DNA from: Embiotoca jacksoni
Lineage: Eukaryota; Chordata; Actinopteri; Embiotocidae
NCBI GenBank assembly: GCA_022577435.1
Contig: JAKOON010000006.1
Coordinates: forward strand, 2,636,001-2,700,000
Reading direction: 5' to 3'
Length of the DNA: 64,000 nucleotides
The notes beneath the pieces are model-generated. The model did no database searches, was not told where the DNA came from, and worked only from the letters and a program-made list of their open reading frames with translations. How positions within the stretch are numbered: position 1 is the first letter of the stretch; each line of letters opens with the position of its first letter. Shown piece by piece: positions 45,501 through 59,700 of the stretch. The position numbers and the translations under genes are program-made.

Positions 45501-46696
45501 CTCTGGAACCTCATCAAACACCACTAGAACCGAACTACATAACAGACCCAAAGCTTCCCACCCTCCAACCCAACCCTGACCCAAAGGAGGTCCTCTTCTT
45601 CGTTGGTGTCTGCTGGAGTACTTACAGAGAGAGCAGGAAGGAGTTGAGGCAGGTGCAGAGCAGCAAGGGGAGCATCGCGCACAGCGTCATTACGTTGTTG
45701 AATTTGGCCTCCAGAACACTGCGATGTTCTCCTGCTGCCTCCGTCTGATTGGCTGAAGAATCAACCAATGAGGAGTCCTTCAGACGGCTGGTGAAGTACT
45801 GCAGAAACAGGAAGACAGAGACAGGCGAAACATCTGAACGCAGCTCATTACGACTCTTTAATCACCCTGGTTACAGCTGCTGTTTGTTGTTTTGTTTGTT
45901 TTTAATCTGTTTACTCTCTTACAATTCCCTCTCTGTCAAAATAAAACCTTGCTCTCAACAGAAGATAGTGTGGGTGGAAACAGGAAGTGGTGTCATACCA
46001 TGGTAGCAGTCATGAAAAAGTTCCATGGTAGCAGTGTTCCCAAGCCCAGCATGAAGAAGATCAGCCAAACGGCTGAGTACCTGCAGGAAGAGATTTTCAA
46101 AATAAAGTACAAATATTTAGTTAAACTGTAATGCTTTCATTGTGAAACTTACACAGGAAGACCAAGAGGAGCTGACCGTGGTGTGTGTGTTGTATGGTGT
46201 GTATGTGTTTGTGTGTGTGTGTGTGGGTGGGTGTGTTACAGATAATTATTTTATCTCTGACCGGCAGCCGGTTGTTTATCTTCACGCTGTCAGTTTTCAC
46301 TTCGTGTTCTTCAACACAGCGTTTCAGTCACGTAAGAAACATGATTCTTGTCATTTTAATTTAAATTATTTTACTTTTTATACAGATCATATTGTGTAAA
46401 ATATCCTTTAATCTATCTACACCTGTGTTTTTATGATATATTCATACAGTAAATCACATCATCCTGCAGTGATACATATTTATTATGTTTATTAACTTAA
46501 TTAATTTACTCATTTTATTTTTATTAAAATGATTATTATATTGTTTATTAAAATTATTATAATGTTGATAATTATAATGCTTATCAGTTATTATTATAAT
46601 GATCATCATATCTCAAGAACTTTTCAATAAATGATAAGACTATGAAAAGATTATAAATGTTTTGACTCACTTGTCTCTTGGCGAGCTGACGGCCAT
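40096..46696 (-). CDS. slc29a1: Equilibrative nucleoside transporter 1-type (SLC29A1-like, 442 aa)
   Basis: ENT proteins carry nucleosides down their gradient across the plasma membrane through an 11-helix bundle. Minus-strand exons: 46696-46671, 46080-45999, 45798-45626, 43631-43492, 43277-43143, 42691-42594, 42131-42050, 41801-41716, 41266-41158, 41064-40979, 40804-40605, 40207-40096, for 1,329 nt in frame. Motifs: LGLGTLLPWNFFMTA in helix 1, an ANQTE glycosylation sequon in the first loop, FNNVMTLCAMLPLLL, SLFGMAGLLPASYTTPIMSG, SELRDAAFGYFITACAV, and the C-terminal FAFSNGYLASLCMC with AETAGSIMAFFLSLGLALGA. These favour ENT1, though FVPLFMLC and the KIWLLAL start of helix 7 recall ENT2. The cytosolic loop between helices 6 and 7 is short and carries ADA repeats. 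The fish paralog (a or b) cannot be assigned here. Introns are rich in repeats and hold a LINE. Confidence 0.92.
40495..40593. repeat. GAGTTGTGTT short tandem repeat
   Basis: About ten units of GAGTTGTGTT/GAGTTGTGGT type in the last intron of the transporter gene. Confidence 0.8.
41300..41560. repeat. TTGATTTATTGATT AT-rich low-complexity tract
   Basis: Degenerate repetition of TTATTGATT and TGATTTATT words in a transporter intron. No other content seen. Confidence 0.75.
42536..42582. repeat. (TG)n microsatellite next to a transporter donor
   Basis: About 23 TG units lie roughly ten bases from the donor of the exon 42691-42594. On the coding strand it is a CA run just inside the intron. Confidence 0.9.
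42703..42850. repeat. (GGAA)n microsatellite
   Basis: About 25 GGAA units, then GAGGAAGAG units, in the transporter intron to the right of the exon at 42594-42691. On the coding strand they form a long TTCC pyrimidine tract about 10 bases upstream of that exon's acceptor. Confidence 0.9.
43249..43450 (-). repeat. Duplicated exon edge plus (CAAA)n arrays
   Basis: 43249-43288, which covers the 5' end of the transporter exon 43277-43143 with its acceptor, is repeated with two changes at 43371-43410. Both copies are followed by (CAAA)n arrays (43285-43356 and 43407-43450). The upstream copy is a partial pseudo-exon. See findings. Confidence 0.9.
43765..45240 (-). mobile_element. Non-LTR retrotransposon (LINE) fragment with reverse transcriptase
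   Basis: On the minus strand around 45090-44950 a decayed reverse transcriptase reads LIEQLKSSFDKGEVIRTVF, then MDLKKAFDTLNHDILIHKL, the finger/palm region of CR1/L2/Rex-type LINEs. Further on are SCLTLNVKKTVSVCC and a typical C-terminal ending, MWNSLPTELKRDPDSDHFK. Stops and frameshifts break it up, and the 5' part is missing. It lies in the transporter intron between exons 45798-45626 and 43631-43492, in the same orientation as the gene. Confidence 0.8.
45243..45410. repeat. Dispersed repeat, uninterrupted copy
   Basis: Resembles the two halves around the Tc1-type insertion at 35557-36761 (see entry at 35480). Family unknown. Confidence 0.55.
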
Positions 46697-46734
46697 TTTC
46701 TTCTGAAGAGCCAATCAATGGAGGAGTTGATCAA

Positions 46735-46890
46735 CTGGTGGTCTGCAGGTCTGGTGTTGGTCTGGAGGACTGCAGGTCTGGTGTTGGTCTGGTGGTCTGC
46801 AGGTCTGGTGTTGGTCTGGAGGACTGCAGGTCTGGTGTTGGTCTGGTGGTCTGCAGGTCTGGTGTTGGTCTGGAGGACTGCAGGTCTGGT
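46735..46890. repeat. 27-bp minisatellite upstream of the transporter start
   Basis: About six units of CTGCAGGTCTGGTGTTGGTC plus TGGTGGT or TGGAGGA begin some 40 bp upstream (to the right) of the transporter ATG at 46696, so they would fall in its 5' UTR or promoter. Confidence 0.9.
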
Positions 46891-47524
46891 GGTCTGCAAG
46901 TCAAGAGCAGGTCTGGAGGTCTCGGGGAGGAGCTGTGAGGATCAGCTGACACTGATAAGGAGCCCTGAGTGTTTCTGAGTCCTGATCATAAACTAAAGTC
47001 TCATCAGTTGTTTCTTTAATATTTCTGAACATGTCAACATTAAAATCACAATAAAGAATACAAAAGCTGTGATGTCACTGTGATGCAGCTTTTCAAAATA
47101 AAGCAGGTGGGACAGATTTTGACTACAGTGGTGTCTGCAGGCCCTGTTACCATGGCAACACCAGCTCTCATATATGATGCTAACCCAGCAGAACACGGGC
47201 CAAATCTGAGGACTGTCTGTAATAACAGTTTGTCACTCTGATGTCCGAGTGTCCCTGAACACACCGTGTGCTGACATCAGGGAGACACGTTTTTAATTCT
47301 AAAACTCATTTGAATGCCATTCAGAAACTGCTACTGAACTCAGAACTGATGAGATGAAACTGTTTGATTGGAGCTTCACACGACGATGAAACGAGCTCAT
47401 GGAGAAAATTATAAATATGAATATATAAAAGATAAAGGTGTTCATCAAAGATACAGAAGAGTTCAATACAACAGCAGATACCTGCAGGACAACAGCAGCC
47501 TGATGTCCTCTGATGGTTTCAGAT

Positions 47525-47700
47525 GTTCTGGAGGTTTGTCCTCAGTCTGTCCTCAGTCTGTCCTCCGTTTGTCCTCAGTCTGTCCTCAATCTGTCCTCTG
47601 TTTGTCGTCGGTCTGTCTTCAGTCTGTCCTTTGGTCTGTCCTCAATCTGTCCTTGGTTTGTCCTCTGTTTGTCCTCCGTCTGTCCTCCGTTTTCTGTCTC
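47525..47700. repeat. TCTGTCCTCAG minisatellite
   Basis: About 16 units of TCTGTCCTCAG, TTTGTCCTCCG and similar. All three plus frames stay open through it, producing artefactual Cys/Val/Ser frames. Confidence 0.85.
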
Positions 47701-49157
47701 AGGAGTCTCTTTTTTAAAATAATGTCTGTTAAAAGTTGTCTTCAGTTTGCTATGAAATCTTTCTTCCTGTTTTTTAAAATCCTCTTTATGTTTGCGAAGT
47801 CTTCTTCTTCCTCTCATTTGTCTCTCTTCTTTCTGCAGTATCAGCAGAATCAGTTCTTCAACCTGCAATGACTTCTGATCTTTTACTCATTATATGAGCC
47901 AGTTCAGTGGACTTTGTCTTGGTGTAAATGGTGTCACTGTGATAGCAGAACAACAAGAAGAAAACTTTTCCTGAGTTACAACAACTGACATTCAAATGAA
48001 AAAAATAGCTTCACATGACAAAATAAAAACATTTGGTACAATCGAATTAATTTTCTCCTTTAAATTATTAAATGATTTCAAAGTGTTTTACACAATAAAT
48101 GAGGAAAATCTGAAATAAATTAAAAACAGGAAGCAGCCTGTCACATGCAGATAAAAAAATAATAATGAGATTCAAACTCTTTATTTCTGTGCTCATTCAT
48201 TCATGTTTAATTACAGAACTTTTAAATTCCGCTGTGAGTTTTAGTTTTAATAAAATGAGACTTTAAAGCAGCATATCAATAATTAATTAATCAGGGTTCG
48301 GTTTTTTGAATCACAATGACTCCCCCTGGTGGGTTAGGGTTACAGGCTGGGGAGGGTGCAAGAGGAGCCAAATTTTACAGGCATAGGGAGAGCCTAAGGA
48401 CAATCACGCACACCAACTTTCAGATCTCTGACACCTTTGCTCTGGAAGTTATTTAGAGCACATAACTTATTTTCTCTGGTTATCACCCCTAACCCTAGGT
48501 TGCCTGTAACCCTAACCTTAGTAAATCATAAGGGGGAAACAGAGGGAATGACAAACAGGGACAGGCGGGGATCCTGACATTTCCATATCACAATCTCAGT
48601 GTGTACTGTAATATAGTGTATTTCTAAATAAAAGAGACAAACAGGAGTGTCTGTTTCCTGACTCACATATTAACTTAAATGCCTGAAAAACCCAAAGTAA
48701 ATCGACACATTGATGCAAACGTACCGCAAATACAGAGTCCCCAAAAAGGAATGATTGATTTCTACAACAGTGGCAACAACATCCTCATACAAGAGTGGAC
48801 ATTAAAGGGATAGTCCCATGTGTGATCATCCCTGCATGGAACATATCATCATATCACTTAAACTTACTGCAGCCAGAGTCAAGAGTCAAGCAGAGTAATA
48901 AAAAAGAATTAAAAAAAAAAAAAAAAAAAAATCAATGAATGAGCAATAAAACAATGAGCAGGAGATGCACTGCTACTGGTCACAGTGGTGATGTGGGAGA
49001 AAGACAAATGTGACACTACAGGGGAACGTGACCTGAAACGTGGCGGGTTTGATGGAGCGTTTTGAATATATATGTTCTTTAAGAAGAACAATATGCTCTG
49101 CATACTTCATATCCTCCCAAGGACAGAGGAGGCAGTTCCTGCAGCAGAATCTTGTGT

Positions 49158-49230
<73 letters not shown>

Positions 49231-49504
49231 TGTGTGTCTGTGTGTGCGTACATGCGTATGTGTAATGGTGCCACTCCTCTCCTCAGGCATTCAGAACTAT
49301 GTAAAACCTTAATGTGTTCCTGATAGATAAATATTATTATATAAAGAAAATAAGAGCACAGGTTATCATTATTTTTCAGTAAGTAAACCAGCCTGAGAGC
49401 TTTTTCCTCACGTGATCATCAGAGTTGGTCAATAACAACAGAATATATCTATTGCCTCTCTGTGGACATCAGATGTTACTAAAGTGGTCATGGCCGCATT
49501 AAGC

Positions 49505-49561
<57 letters not shown>

Positions 49562-51213
49562 TCTGTGCACTTGGTATCCTGTCACCATCCAGTTCACAAA
49601 ACAAACAATACATTTTCATTATATTTTTAATTAATGCCCCAAGTGCGAATCCTTCCCAGCTCTCCTTGTGCATCAATATGTGGCAGTTTAAATCAAACAC
49701 AAACATCTAGAGATACACCAGCCCCTCAAGTTTAGGAAAATAGTATGACTATGACAAGTGTAAATAATAATGATCTGTTATCATTTTAAAAGAGTCAATT
49801 CATACTCATAAAATAATGGTTTAAAAGATCATATGTCAAAATGAAGAATGAATAAAACGTGTTCAAAAAGTGTTTTTAAAACAGCAAGAACTCACAGTCT
49901 GCTAAAATAGGTTGAAATACTGAGAAATGGTTATTTATTAATTGTTTATTTCATTCACTTTTGTTAAAAGTTAATTCACCATTGCCTTATCAATCATCTG
50001 CTAAGTAGCCTGATCAGCTATCCTGAGATCGATTGCTTTTGTCTTCACTTGCATACCCGAAGAATTCGCGTCACGTCATGTAATTATTTCTCCCCGTTTT
50101 CGGGTATATTATTGTTGTTCTCGAGTAGCAAAGTGACTGTAATAATTTCCCAATGACTCCGAAGTGCCAATGTAAGCAAGTATACAGAGAATGTAATATG
50201 TAATATTTTGAGTAGGTTAATGCAGAGTTTTGTCGAGCAGTATAAAGTGTGTTCCCACGTGTGAAGCCGCGCTCGTTGGCTCGGGTCAACCCCCAACTTC
50301 AACGACTGATTCAGCCATTTTGTGAATTCACCTGTAGATGCAACGCATGTCTGTAAAAGTGTTTAATACAGGTTTTTTTTTTTTTTATTGTTTATTTAGC
50401 AACTTTAAGAAGTTTTGTATGAGCTAATTCAACCACAGTTGAATGTTAAATGCCAGGCAAGATATGTAATGCAAACTTTGTGCTCTGCTGTAGCCAAATG
50501 TTGAATATAGTAAATGTGATAATATTTCTCCCCAATTTCAGGGGCGTAACAGACATGTCAGAAGGGTTCTGATAATTGCACTGGTCTGCCACTTTGTTTA
50601 ACCTAATTCATCAGTCTGAGTGAAATACTGTACAATTCAGCATTTCAGGTGGTGGTTCGGAGGTCCATAATGAATTCTTGTGAGGCGTAAATGACCCAGA
50701 AAATTATTAAGTTGAAAAAAAAAATTAACCTACATCTTGGAAATGAATGAATAGATAGGTTAGAAAACGATGAAGAATATTGTTTTCAGTTGATCTACAG
50801 ATAGCAGGCGTTAGATAATGTGTATTATGGACAATCATAGCTGCACTAGTCAATCATTTTATGTGAACAAATGATCTAATAACTGGCACAAAAGCGCTGA
50901 TAAACCCAGACAAGGCATTTGCCTAATTGTTTTTCATGCTAATTGGTGGAGACCAAAACAGAGTTCAAAGGGTGAACATTTTGTCAGGTGGTCAGAAACA
51001 CAAATCCAAACGTATATTCATGTTGTTTAATGTAACGTAGTCGCCCTAACAACTTTTAGGGTGGTTATATGTCCAAAAATAAAGAATTAAACAATAACAT
51101 GTAACAATAGCAAACTTTGTTTTAACAGTCAAACAAGGTTGGAAGGATAGAAGGCCTCAATTAAGGATCAACATATATTAATTAGAGACACCATGTCAGC
51201 CCAGTATCACGGA

Positions 51214-51488
51214 AAAGTGTGTAATACACCTTGTTGGTCCACTAGAGGATGCCGAGTCTGTCAAGTGTTGCCTGAAAAGTACACGCGTGTGTGACCAGCG
51301 GTGGAAGACGGACATCATATTACAACTTCTTCAAAGAAATCTTTTCCTAACGAAGTACTTTTTTTCTAAACTGAACCTTGTGTTTTTTTTGTTTTCATGT
51401 TGTGGCTAAACCTGAGGCAGCTGATTTTTCATCAGCGAGACAAAACGTGACACTGACACAGCGAACTGACGGGTGTATTACACGCTTT
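51214..51488. mobile_element. Possible MITE with 17-bp inverted ends
   Basis: AAAGTGTGTAATACACC at 51214-51230 and the reverse complement of AAAGCGTGTAATACACC at 51472-51488 form 16/17-matched inverted repeats around about 240 bp of non-coding sequence. No clear target duplication was seen. Confidence 0.4.
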
Positions 51489-52440
51489 GGCACACGTACT
51501 TCTATGTAAACCCTTGAGATCCCTTTCCATACGTAATTATCATTATTGGGAAACCATCAACAAATCTTTTAATTGTAGTTTCAAAACAGCATATTATCGA
51601 TAATAAAGATGAAAAACTGGAGAGAACTGCATGACAGAATCCTCCAGACACAGCTAACCATTGATTCAGGCAAATGTTATTTGTGAGACTGTTGGCTATG
51701 TTTCAACGTGTTTCAGGTTCTGGTTAATGTGCAGTTAATGAGCAGCAAGTGTCTCAAATGTAAGCAAAGGTTATCTGAGGTCAGGACGAAACTGTGTGAG
51801 GCACACGAGGGCTGAAAGTAACAAAACTAACCACAATGTTTTAAGCGCTAACCGATTTCCCTCCGCAATCCTAAATCCAGTCACAATCCTGTTGATATGA
51901 GATTATTCTTTAGTGAGTGAGTAACTGACCACTTGTGACTAGATTTCACCTCCTTACTCACATTTGTTGTTTTCTTTGGAAAACCGTGACTGCTCCGTGA
52001 ACAGATTGAGGAATGCATCCCACTAGCAGATGATCATATTCAGCTTCTATCCTCACTTCCTTCCATTCTGTGTTTTCAAACTTCCTATCTCCGAGGCAAC
52101 AGCACAAACAAAATAACTAGCTGATCCTAATCATGGACAAATGGAAAAAGAATAGTCAGGGCCAGAGCTGCCACTGAGGATGCTGAGGTCATGACTTCTG
52201 TATTATTTTTTTCTGGGAATTTGGACCTTTTCAGTGAGCTGGAGGGATTGTTTCTTTACTTTTTGCCCCCCCCCCCCCTTTGAAATAGGTCTTACATCTT
52301 CGTGTTAAAATTGACAAAAATGATAAATGAAGTTATAATTGTAAGAAATCCAAGAAATTAGAATCCACTGGACAAAGATATGCGCACTCAAGTCAAACTG
52401 TCTGCTGTGAAAAAAAAGCACCATTATCCAATCTGCCAGT

Positions 52441-53800
52441 CACATGGCAGCAGTGCAGTCTATTAAATCATGCAGACAGATGGCAGGAGCTTCAGTTAAT
52501 GTTCACATCACACATCAGAATGGGGGAAAATGGGATCACCGTGACTTTGACTGTGGCAGGATTGTTAGTATCAGACGGCTGGTTTGAGCAGACTGTTCGC
52601 TGGTAGCACGCAGCCGCAAGGGTCGCCTGGGCAAGCAGCTTCTTGTGACCTATATTTGTGTTTAATGCGACCTCTAGTGGGCGTAGTAATGATGATGGCA
52701 CAAAGGAGGAAGTCAGGTGACATAAACACAGGACAAAAGTCAACGTTGACTTATTTTAAGTCTTGTACATCACTTCACTTTCGGAAAGTATTTAACTTGC
52801 AACGTGAGCGTAACGTAACCTACGTAACTAACCCACTTATTCTAACCCAACACATAATCTGTTCCTAAACCTACCCAGGTCGTTTTTGGCATCTAAACCC
52901 AACCAACTGTTTCACAATATAAACCACCTGTTTATCATTTTGTTTTGCAAATGACATTCTGTCATTTAGGTTCTATGATGTGTTGGTCCCATATAGGGCA
53001 CTAAAAATACGTATTGGGAATCTTTGGAAACATCTATTTTTTCGTTTCGGTATGTAGACGTGTTGGTTTGAGTATTTCCGAAACTGCTGATCTCCTAAGA
53101 TTTTCACCGTCTCGGTTTACATGCTGCAAAAATTACAAAACAAGCATCCAGTGTACAACGGATCTGCAGACAGAACTGCCTTGTTGATGAGAGGTCAGAA
53201 GAGCGTTCCCACACTGGTTGGAGCAGAGAGAAAAGATAAACACTCGACAACTGTGGTGAGCAAAAACATAAATTCTCAACATGTGCATCCAACATATCCG
53301 AACGCCACATCGGGTTTCACTCCTTTTGACCAAGAATAAAAATTGGGTGCAGTCGGTACAGGATAGACATCGCTGAAAACCGGAAAAAAAAACGTTGTCT
53401 GGTCAAAAGAATCTTCATTTCTGCTGAAGCTGCAAATGAAAAAGCTAAAAATTTGGCATCAACAGCATGAATCCTGCTTTACAATCAACAGTGTCGGCTG
53501 CTGGTGGCGTCCACAATGTTTTGTCAGCTCACTTTGGGCCACTGAACATCCTTCAATCACTGCTCCACAGTCTGGGTGTTGTTGTCGGCCCTGTGCATCC
53601 CATCACGGCCTCATCTTCAACCATCTTCTACTGGCTACTTACAAGCATGATGATGCACCGCCCAACAAAGCAAAAGCATCCAACTGGTTTCACAAACATG
53701 ACGATCCACTTCAATGGCCACCTGCAATTGCTGTGCTATTTTTGGTGCAAATACCTGAGTTCACGTTTCTGCAAGTCACTGCAAGTGGATCTCATCTCAT
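52441..53800 (+). pseudogene. Decayed Tc1-like transposase (split by an insertion)
   Basis: Nucleotide blocks such as CATCAGAATGGGGGAAAATG, GTATTTCCGAAACTGCTGAT, CTTGTTGATGAGAGGTCAGA, AATTTGGCATCAACAGCATG and CACTTTGGGCCACTGAACAT follow the order of a common fish Tc1-like transposase gene. Frameshifts, stops and deletions are frequent. Two fragments, 52441-52588 and 53064-53800, are separated by an inserted segment. No intact catalytic DDE triad can be read. Confidence 0.75.
52589..53072. mobile_element. Insertion inside the Tc1 relic with 9-bp flanking duplication
   Basis: TGGTTTGAG occurs at 52580-52588 and again at 53064-53072, and the transposase homology stops and resumes exactly at these points. 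The inserted 484 bp (one duplication copy included) has no recognisable coding sequence or clear terminal inverted repeats. Confidence 0.65.
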
Positions 53801-54473
53801 AGCAACTTTATTCCTCATTACACAGAAAATGACTTAACGAAAGCCCCCACCCAAACACACCCGTAACACAAGCCGCACGTTGCTGCATAAATGTGTCACG
53901 CAAACGACGCAACATGCAACACTGCTACATTCTGTTTATTACGCAATGTTCATCCATAAAGTTTAATAATCCCTCTCGGGTTACATTTTTTTTTAATTAA
54001 TTATTTCCTTTACATGATGTCAGACTGTTACACACGCTGCCTGTCTGCAGCTTTGTGGCTTAAGCTTTAAGGAGAAAGTTAATCTGGGCCGTTTATCTCT
54101 CCAGTGTTATCTCACAGGCATGTCAACCCCACAACAAGCGCTGTGTGCTCGACGCTTCTCCAGCCTGACCGGCCCAGGCAGGCCAATTGTTCCAGCTGTA
54201 CCCGGTTCGCCGTTGCCATGGAGATGACGTCATGCTGCAGCACGGCGAGTAACGGCGCAGCCGCGCACCGAGGGGAAGGGCGAGACGGAGCAGCTTATAG
54301 CACAGTCACAGCTCCACCGCCATTCATTCCGACTGTCGACTAAGCTGCGAGTGCCACGACCGAACAGACGCTAAAACCGGATTCCGTCGTTACCTTCTCC
54401 CGTTTCTCCAGCAGATCTCCGTGACACCTCTTCTCCCACACACACACACACACACACACACTGCAACGACAAC
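53801..54473 (+). other. Upstream region and 5' UTR of the beta-tubulin gene
   Basis: From about 54100 the sequence becomes GC-richer and CpG-containing up to the ATG at 54474, as expected for a promoter and 5' UTR. A (CA)n run at about 54438-54461 lies 12 bp before the start codon, inside the likely 5' UTR. No canonical TATA box was identified with confidence (CTTATAGC near 54295 is weak). Confidence 0.5.
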
Positions 54474-57507
<3,034 letters not shown>

Positions 57508-57869
57508 GGCTGAGCTCACTCGTCGTTTCTCATCATAACGCCATCCAACTATCTATCCACTTATTTCAGCCCTACTCGGCTCTCTTTCTCTTACTCCTGT
57601 ACTCCCTTCATTTTCCATTTTCTCTTTGCCTCTCTCTTCCCTTTTTCTTCTCTTTACAGTCCCACCTCCTGCCAGAGTAGGATTCACTCACTAAACACTA
57701 AACTGAATCTCCCATCTTGGTGCTCATTATAGAGGTAGCTAACACAGGTGTGCTCGTGGTTGTTTGTCAGTAGCTCTTTGTTCATCAACTATCACCAGAT
57801 GAAACGTTCCATTTCAGGCCCATGTATTCAATTCATGCAAATTTTATCACTTGTCTGATTTGGCATTGA

Positions 57870-57875
57870 AATAAA
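57870..57875 (+). terminator. Beta-tubulin polyadenylation signal (AATAAA)
   Basis: AATAAA lies 363 bp after the stop codon, in TTGAAATAAATTTG. Confidence 0.65.
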
Positions 57876-59330
57876 TTTGTTGGAAAAATATATATTTGTG
57901 TTTGAAGTTTTTCTGTGTAATGTTTTAAATTTGAAAAACACAAAAATAAGCAGATAATCCCAAATATACTAACTGAAAAAGACGAATTTTGAGGATGCCC
58001 ACTTCAGCATTCAGGTTTAAACTGGATGCCACCACATGAAACCAAAATGGAGACATGCACTCTCGACAGATTAGGCAATGTGGCCTCAACACCACAAGGA
58101 GGCAGCATAAGATCTGTGAGTTTGGTGCCTCTGAGCAGGATGTGAATAGCTTGTTCCTCTTTCCAACGATATGAAACTTGTAGCAGCAAATGCTCTGTGG
58201 TGGCATTTCTGTTTATTTGAGCAAACACACCACGACAGTAAGCCTTCATTATGATATTTACTGAAACAAAAATCATGCCTCTATGTAAATCCTGCGATAA
58301 ACGGATCTTGAATAGCAGCTCGGCAGATCGCTGTACACTAGTAAAAGATTAATACTGTGAAAAACACTTGTTTCATGGATGTGTTTATCAATAACGGTTT
58401 CGAGCTCACAAAAATCACTCAAAATCAGCAGGGCGAAGCTCATTTAGAGACAGCTGGTTTTTTTTTTCAACCTAGTAGCCATTTCTTAGTTCAATTTATT
58501 CTACTTGCTAAAACCAACAACTAATGAGTCAGAATTCAACTCCATCATGTTAAATTTGGATGTGACATCGCTGTTTGTGGCTCAGCACAGGAAACAATGT
58601 TTATCTCTAAAATACTTTAATTATTCACAACAATTTTTAAAATCTTTATCATGTGATGAGTATATGTAATAACTTGTCTTTAATCAAATGAAAGGAATTT
58701 ACAATTTGCTTTAGAGTTGGTTCGAGTGTCGTTGTTGGGCCTTTCAGCAAGACTTTTATGCACCACCAGGCAGCAACCACACTTTGAGAATTGGTGCAAT
58801 AAATCATTAGGCAGCTGTTCTAATGGTTAGGTAGAAAATCACCAAATGAAATACGGAAACAAATGTTTGGGGGAAAAAGGGAGTTTTTTTTAATGCAAAT
58901 CTCCCCCAGGTCACTGAGCAGAAGTCCTATTTATATATCATGATTATTCCTGCAACTGTTCATTCAGATATGAAGATTTTTGTTTGACTTTGGACCTGAT
59001 TGCAAATTTGTTTTTAAGTAGGTGATCAAAAAATCAGACATCCAAAACATCCAAAAAGATAAATAATGGAAAGCTAAGAAAAGTGAATGTGGACGTTGAG
59101 AATTTAGAGGTGGTCTTACAGCAGATGTCACTCATTGTGACACAACACTCATATTGACATAGATCAGGAAGTGTTCTGTCACTCCAGCGCTGATTGTGTA
59201 GACGGCTGCTGCTGTCTGCCTTCATTTAAACCGCCGCTGCATCAGAGACATGACTCTCATCTCATAAACCTGCAGAAGATCTCTCTCTCCTCCCGGACAA
59301 AACACATGGACACAGTGAAACTGAGACAGA
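57876..59330. other. Intergenic region between tubb4a and dennd1c
   Basis: AT-rich, no exon recognised. The right end should hold the dennd1c promoter and 5' UTR. Two upstream ATGs occur there (59250 and 59306). See the uORF entry. Confidence 0.6.
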
Positions 59331-59700
59331 ATGGGCTCCAGACTGAAGTAAGTTTATCATGTCACTTGTTTGTCGATTTCCATCATCATCACTCTGTCTG
59401 TCAAAGTCTGTTCTTGTGGTTTTTATCACTTCCTCTCACAACTGCACAGGAAGTCTCCTGCAGCAGCTCTGTTTGCCTCGTATCAGATGTCATACACTTC
59501 ATAGTAGTCTAGTTCAAAATGAACTTTAATCCTACATCTAAATAACCAGCTTTTAATGTAATCACATGTAACTCCACGATCGATATCTAATGGCAGATTT
59601 GCTGAAATGTCTCGGGACTAATGCAACCATGTAGGTGACCTATTTTAAGAATAATCTCATATCAATGCGGTGAATCTCTCTCCTGCCAGACAAAACCCTG
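59306..59700 (+). promoter_or_regulatory. Overlapping upstream ORF at the dennd1c start
   Basis: An ATG at 59306 opens a frame (MDTVKLRQNGLQTE...) that is out of register with the main start at 59331. After splicing of 59347 to 59690 it stops four codons into exon 2 (TGA at 59700-59702), so it overlaps the true start. If transcripts begin upstream of 59306, the main ATG would be reached by leaky scanning. Confidence 0.5.

Larger units (their letters stand above)
46891..52440. other. Gene-poor interval between transporter and beta-tubulin
   Basis: No exon was recognised. Contents seen: a TCTGTCCTCAG 10/11-bp minisatellite (about 47525-47700), an A-run at about 48909-48930, (TG)n at about 49153-49230, (CA)n at about 49507-49552, and a small element with inverted ends at 51214-51488. 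Open frames of 60-170 codons in this stretch lie in repeats or lack any family resemblance. Confidence 0.6.

Noticed and set aside
47368..47871. 167-codon frame
   Set aside because: Mostly the TCTGTCCTCAG minisatellite, with no domain and no splice or promoter context.
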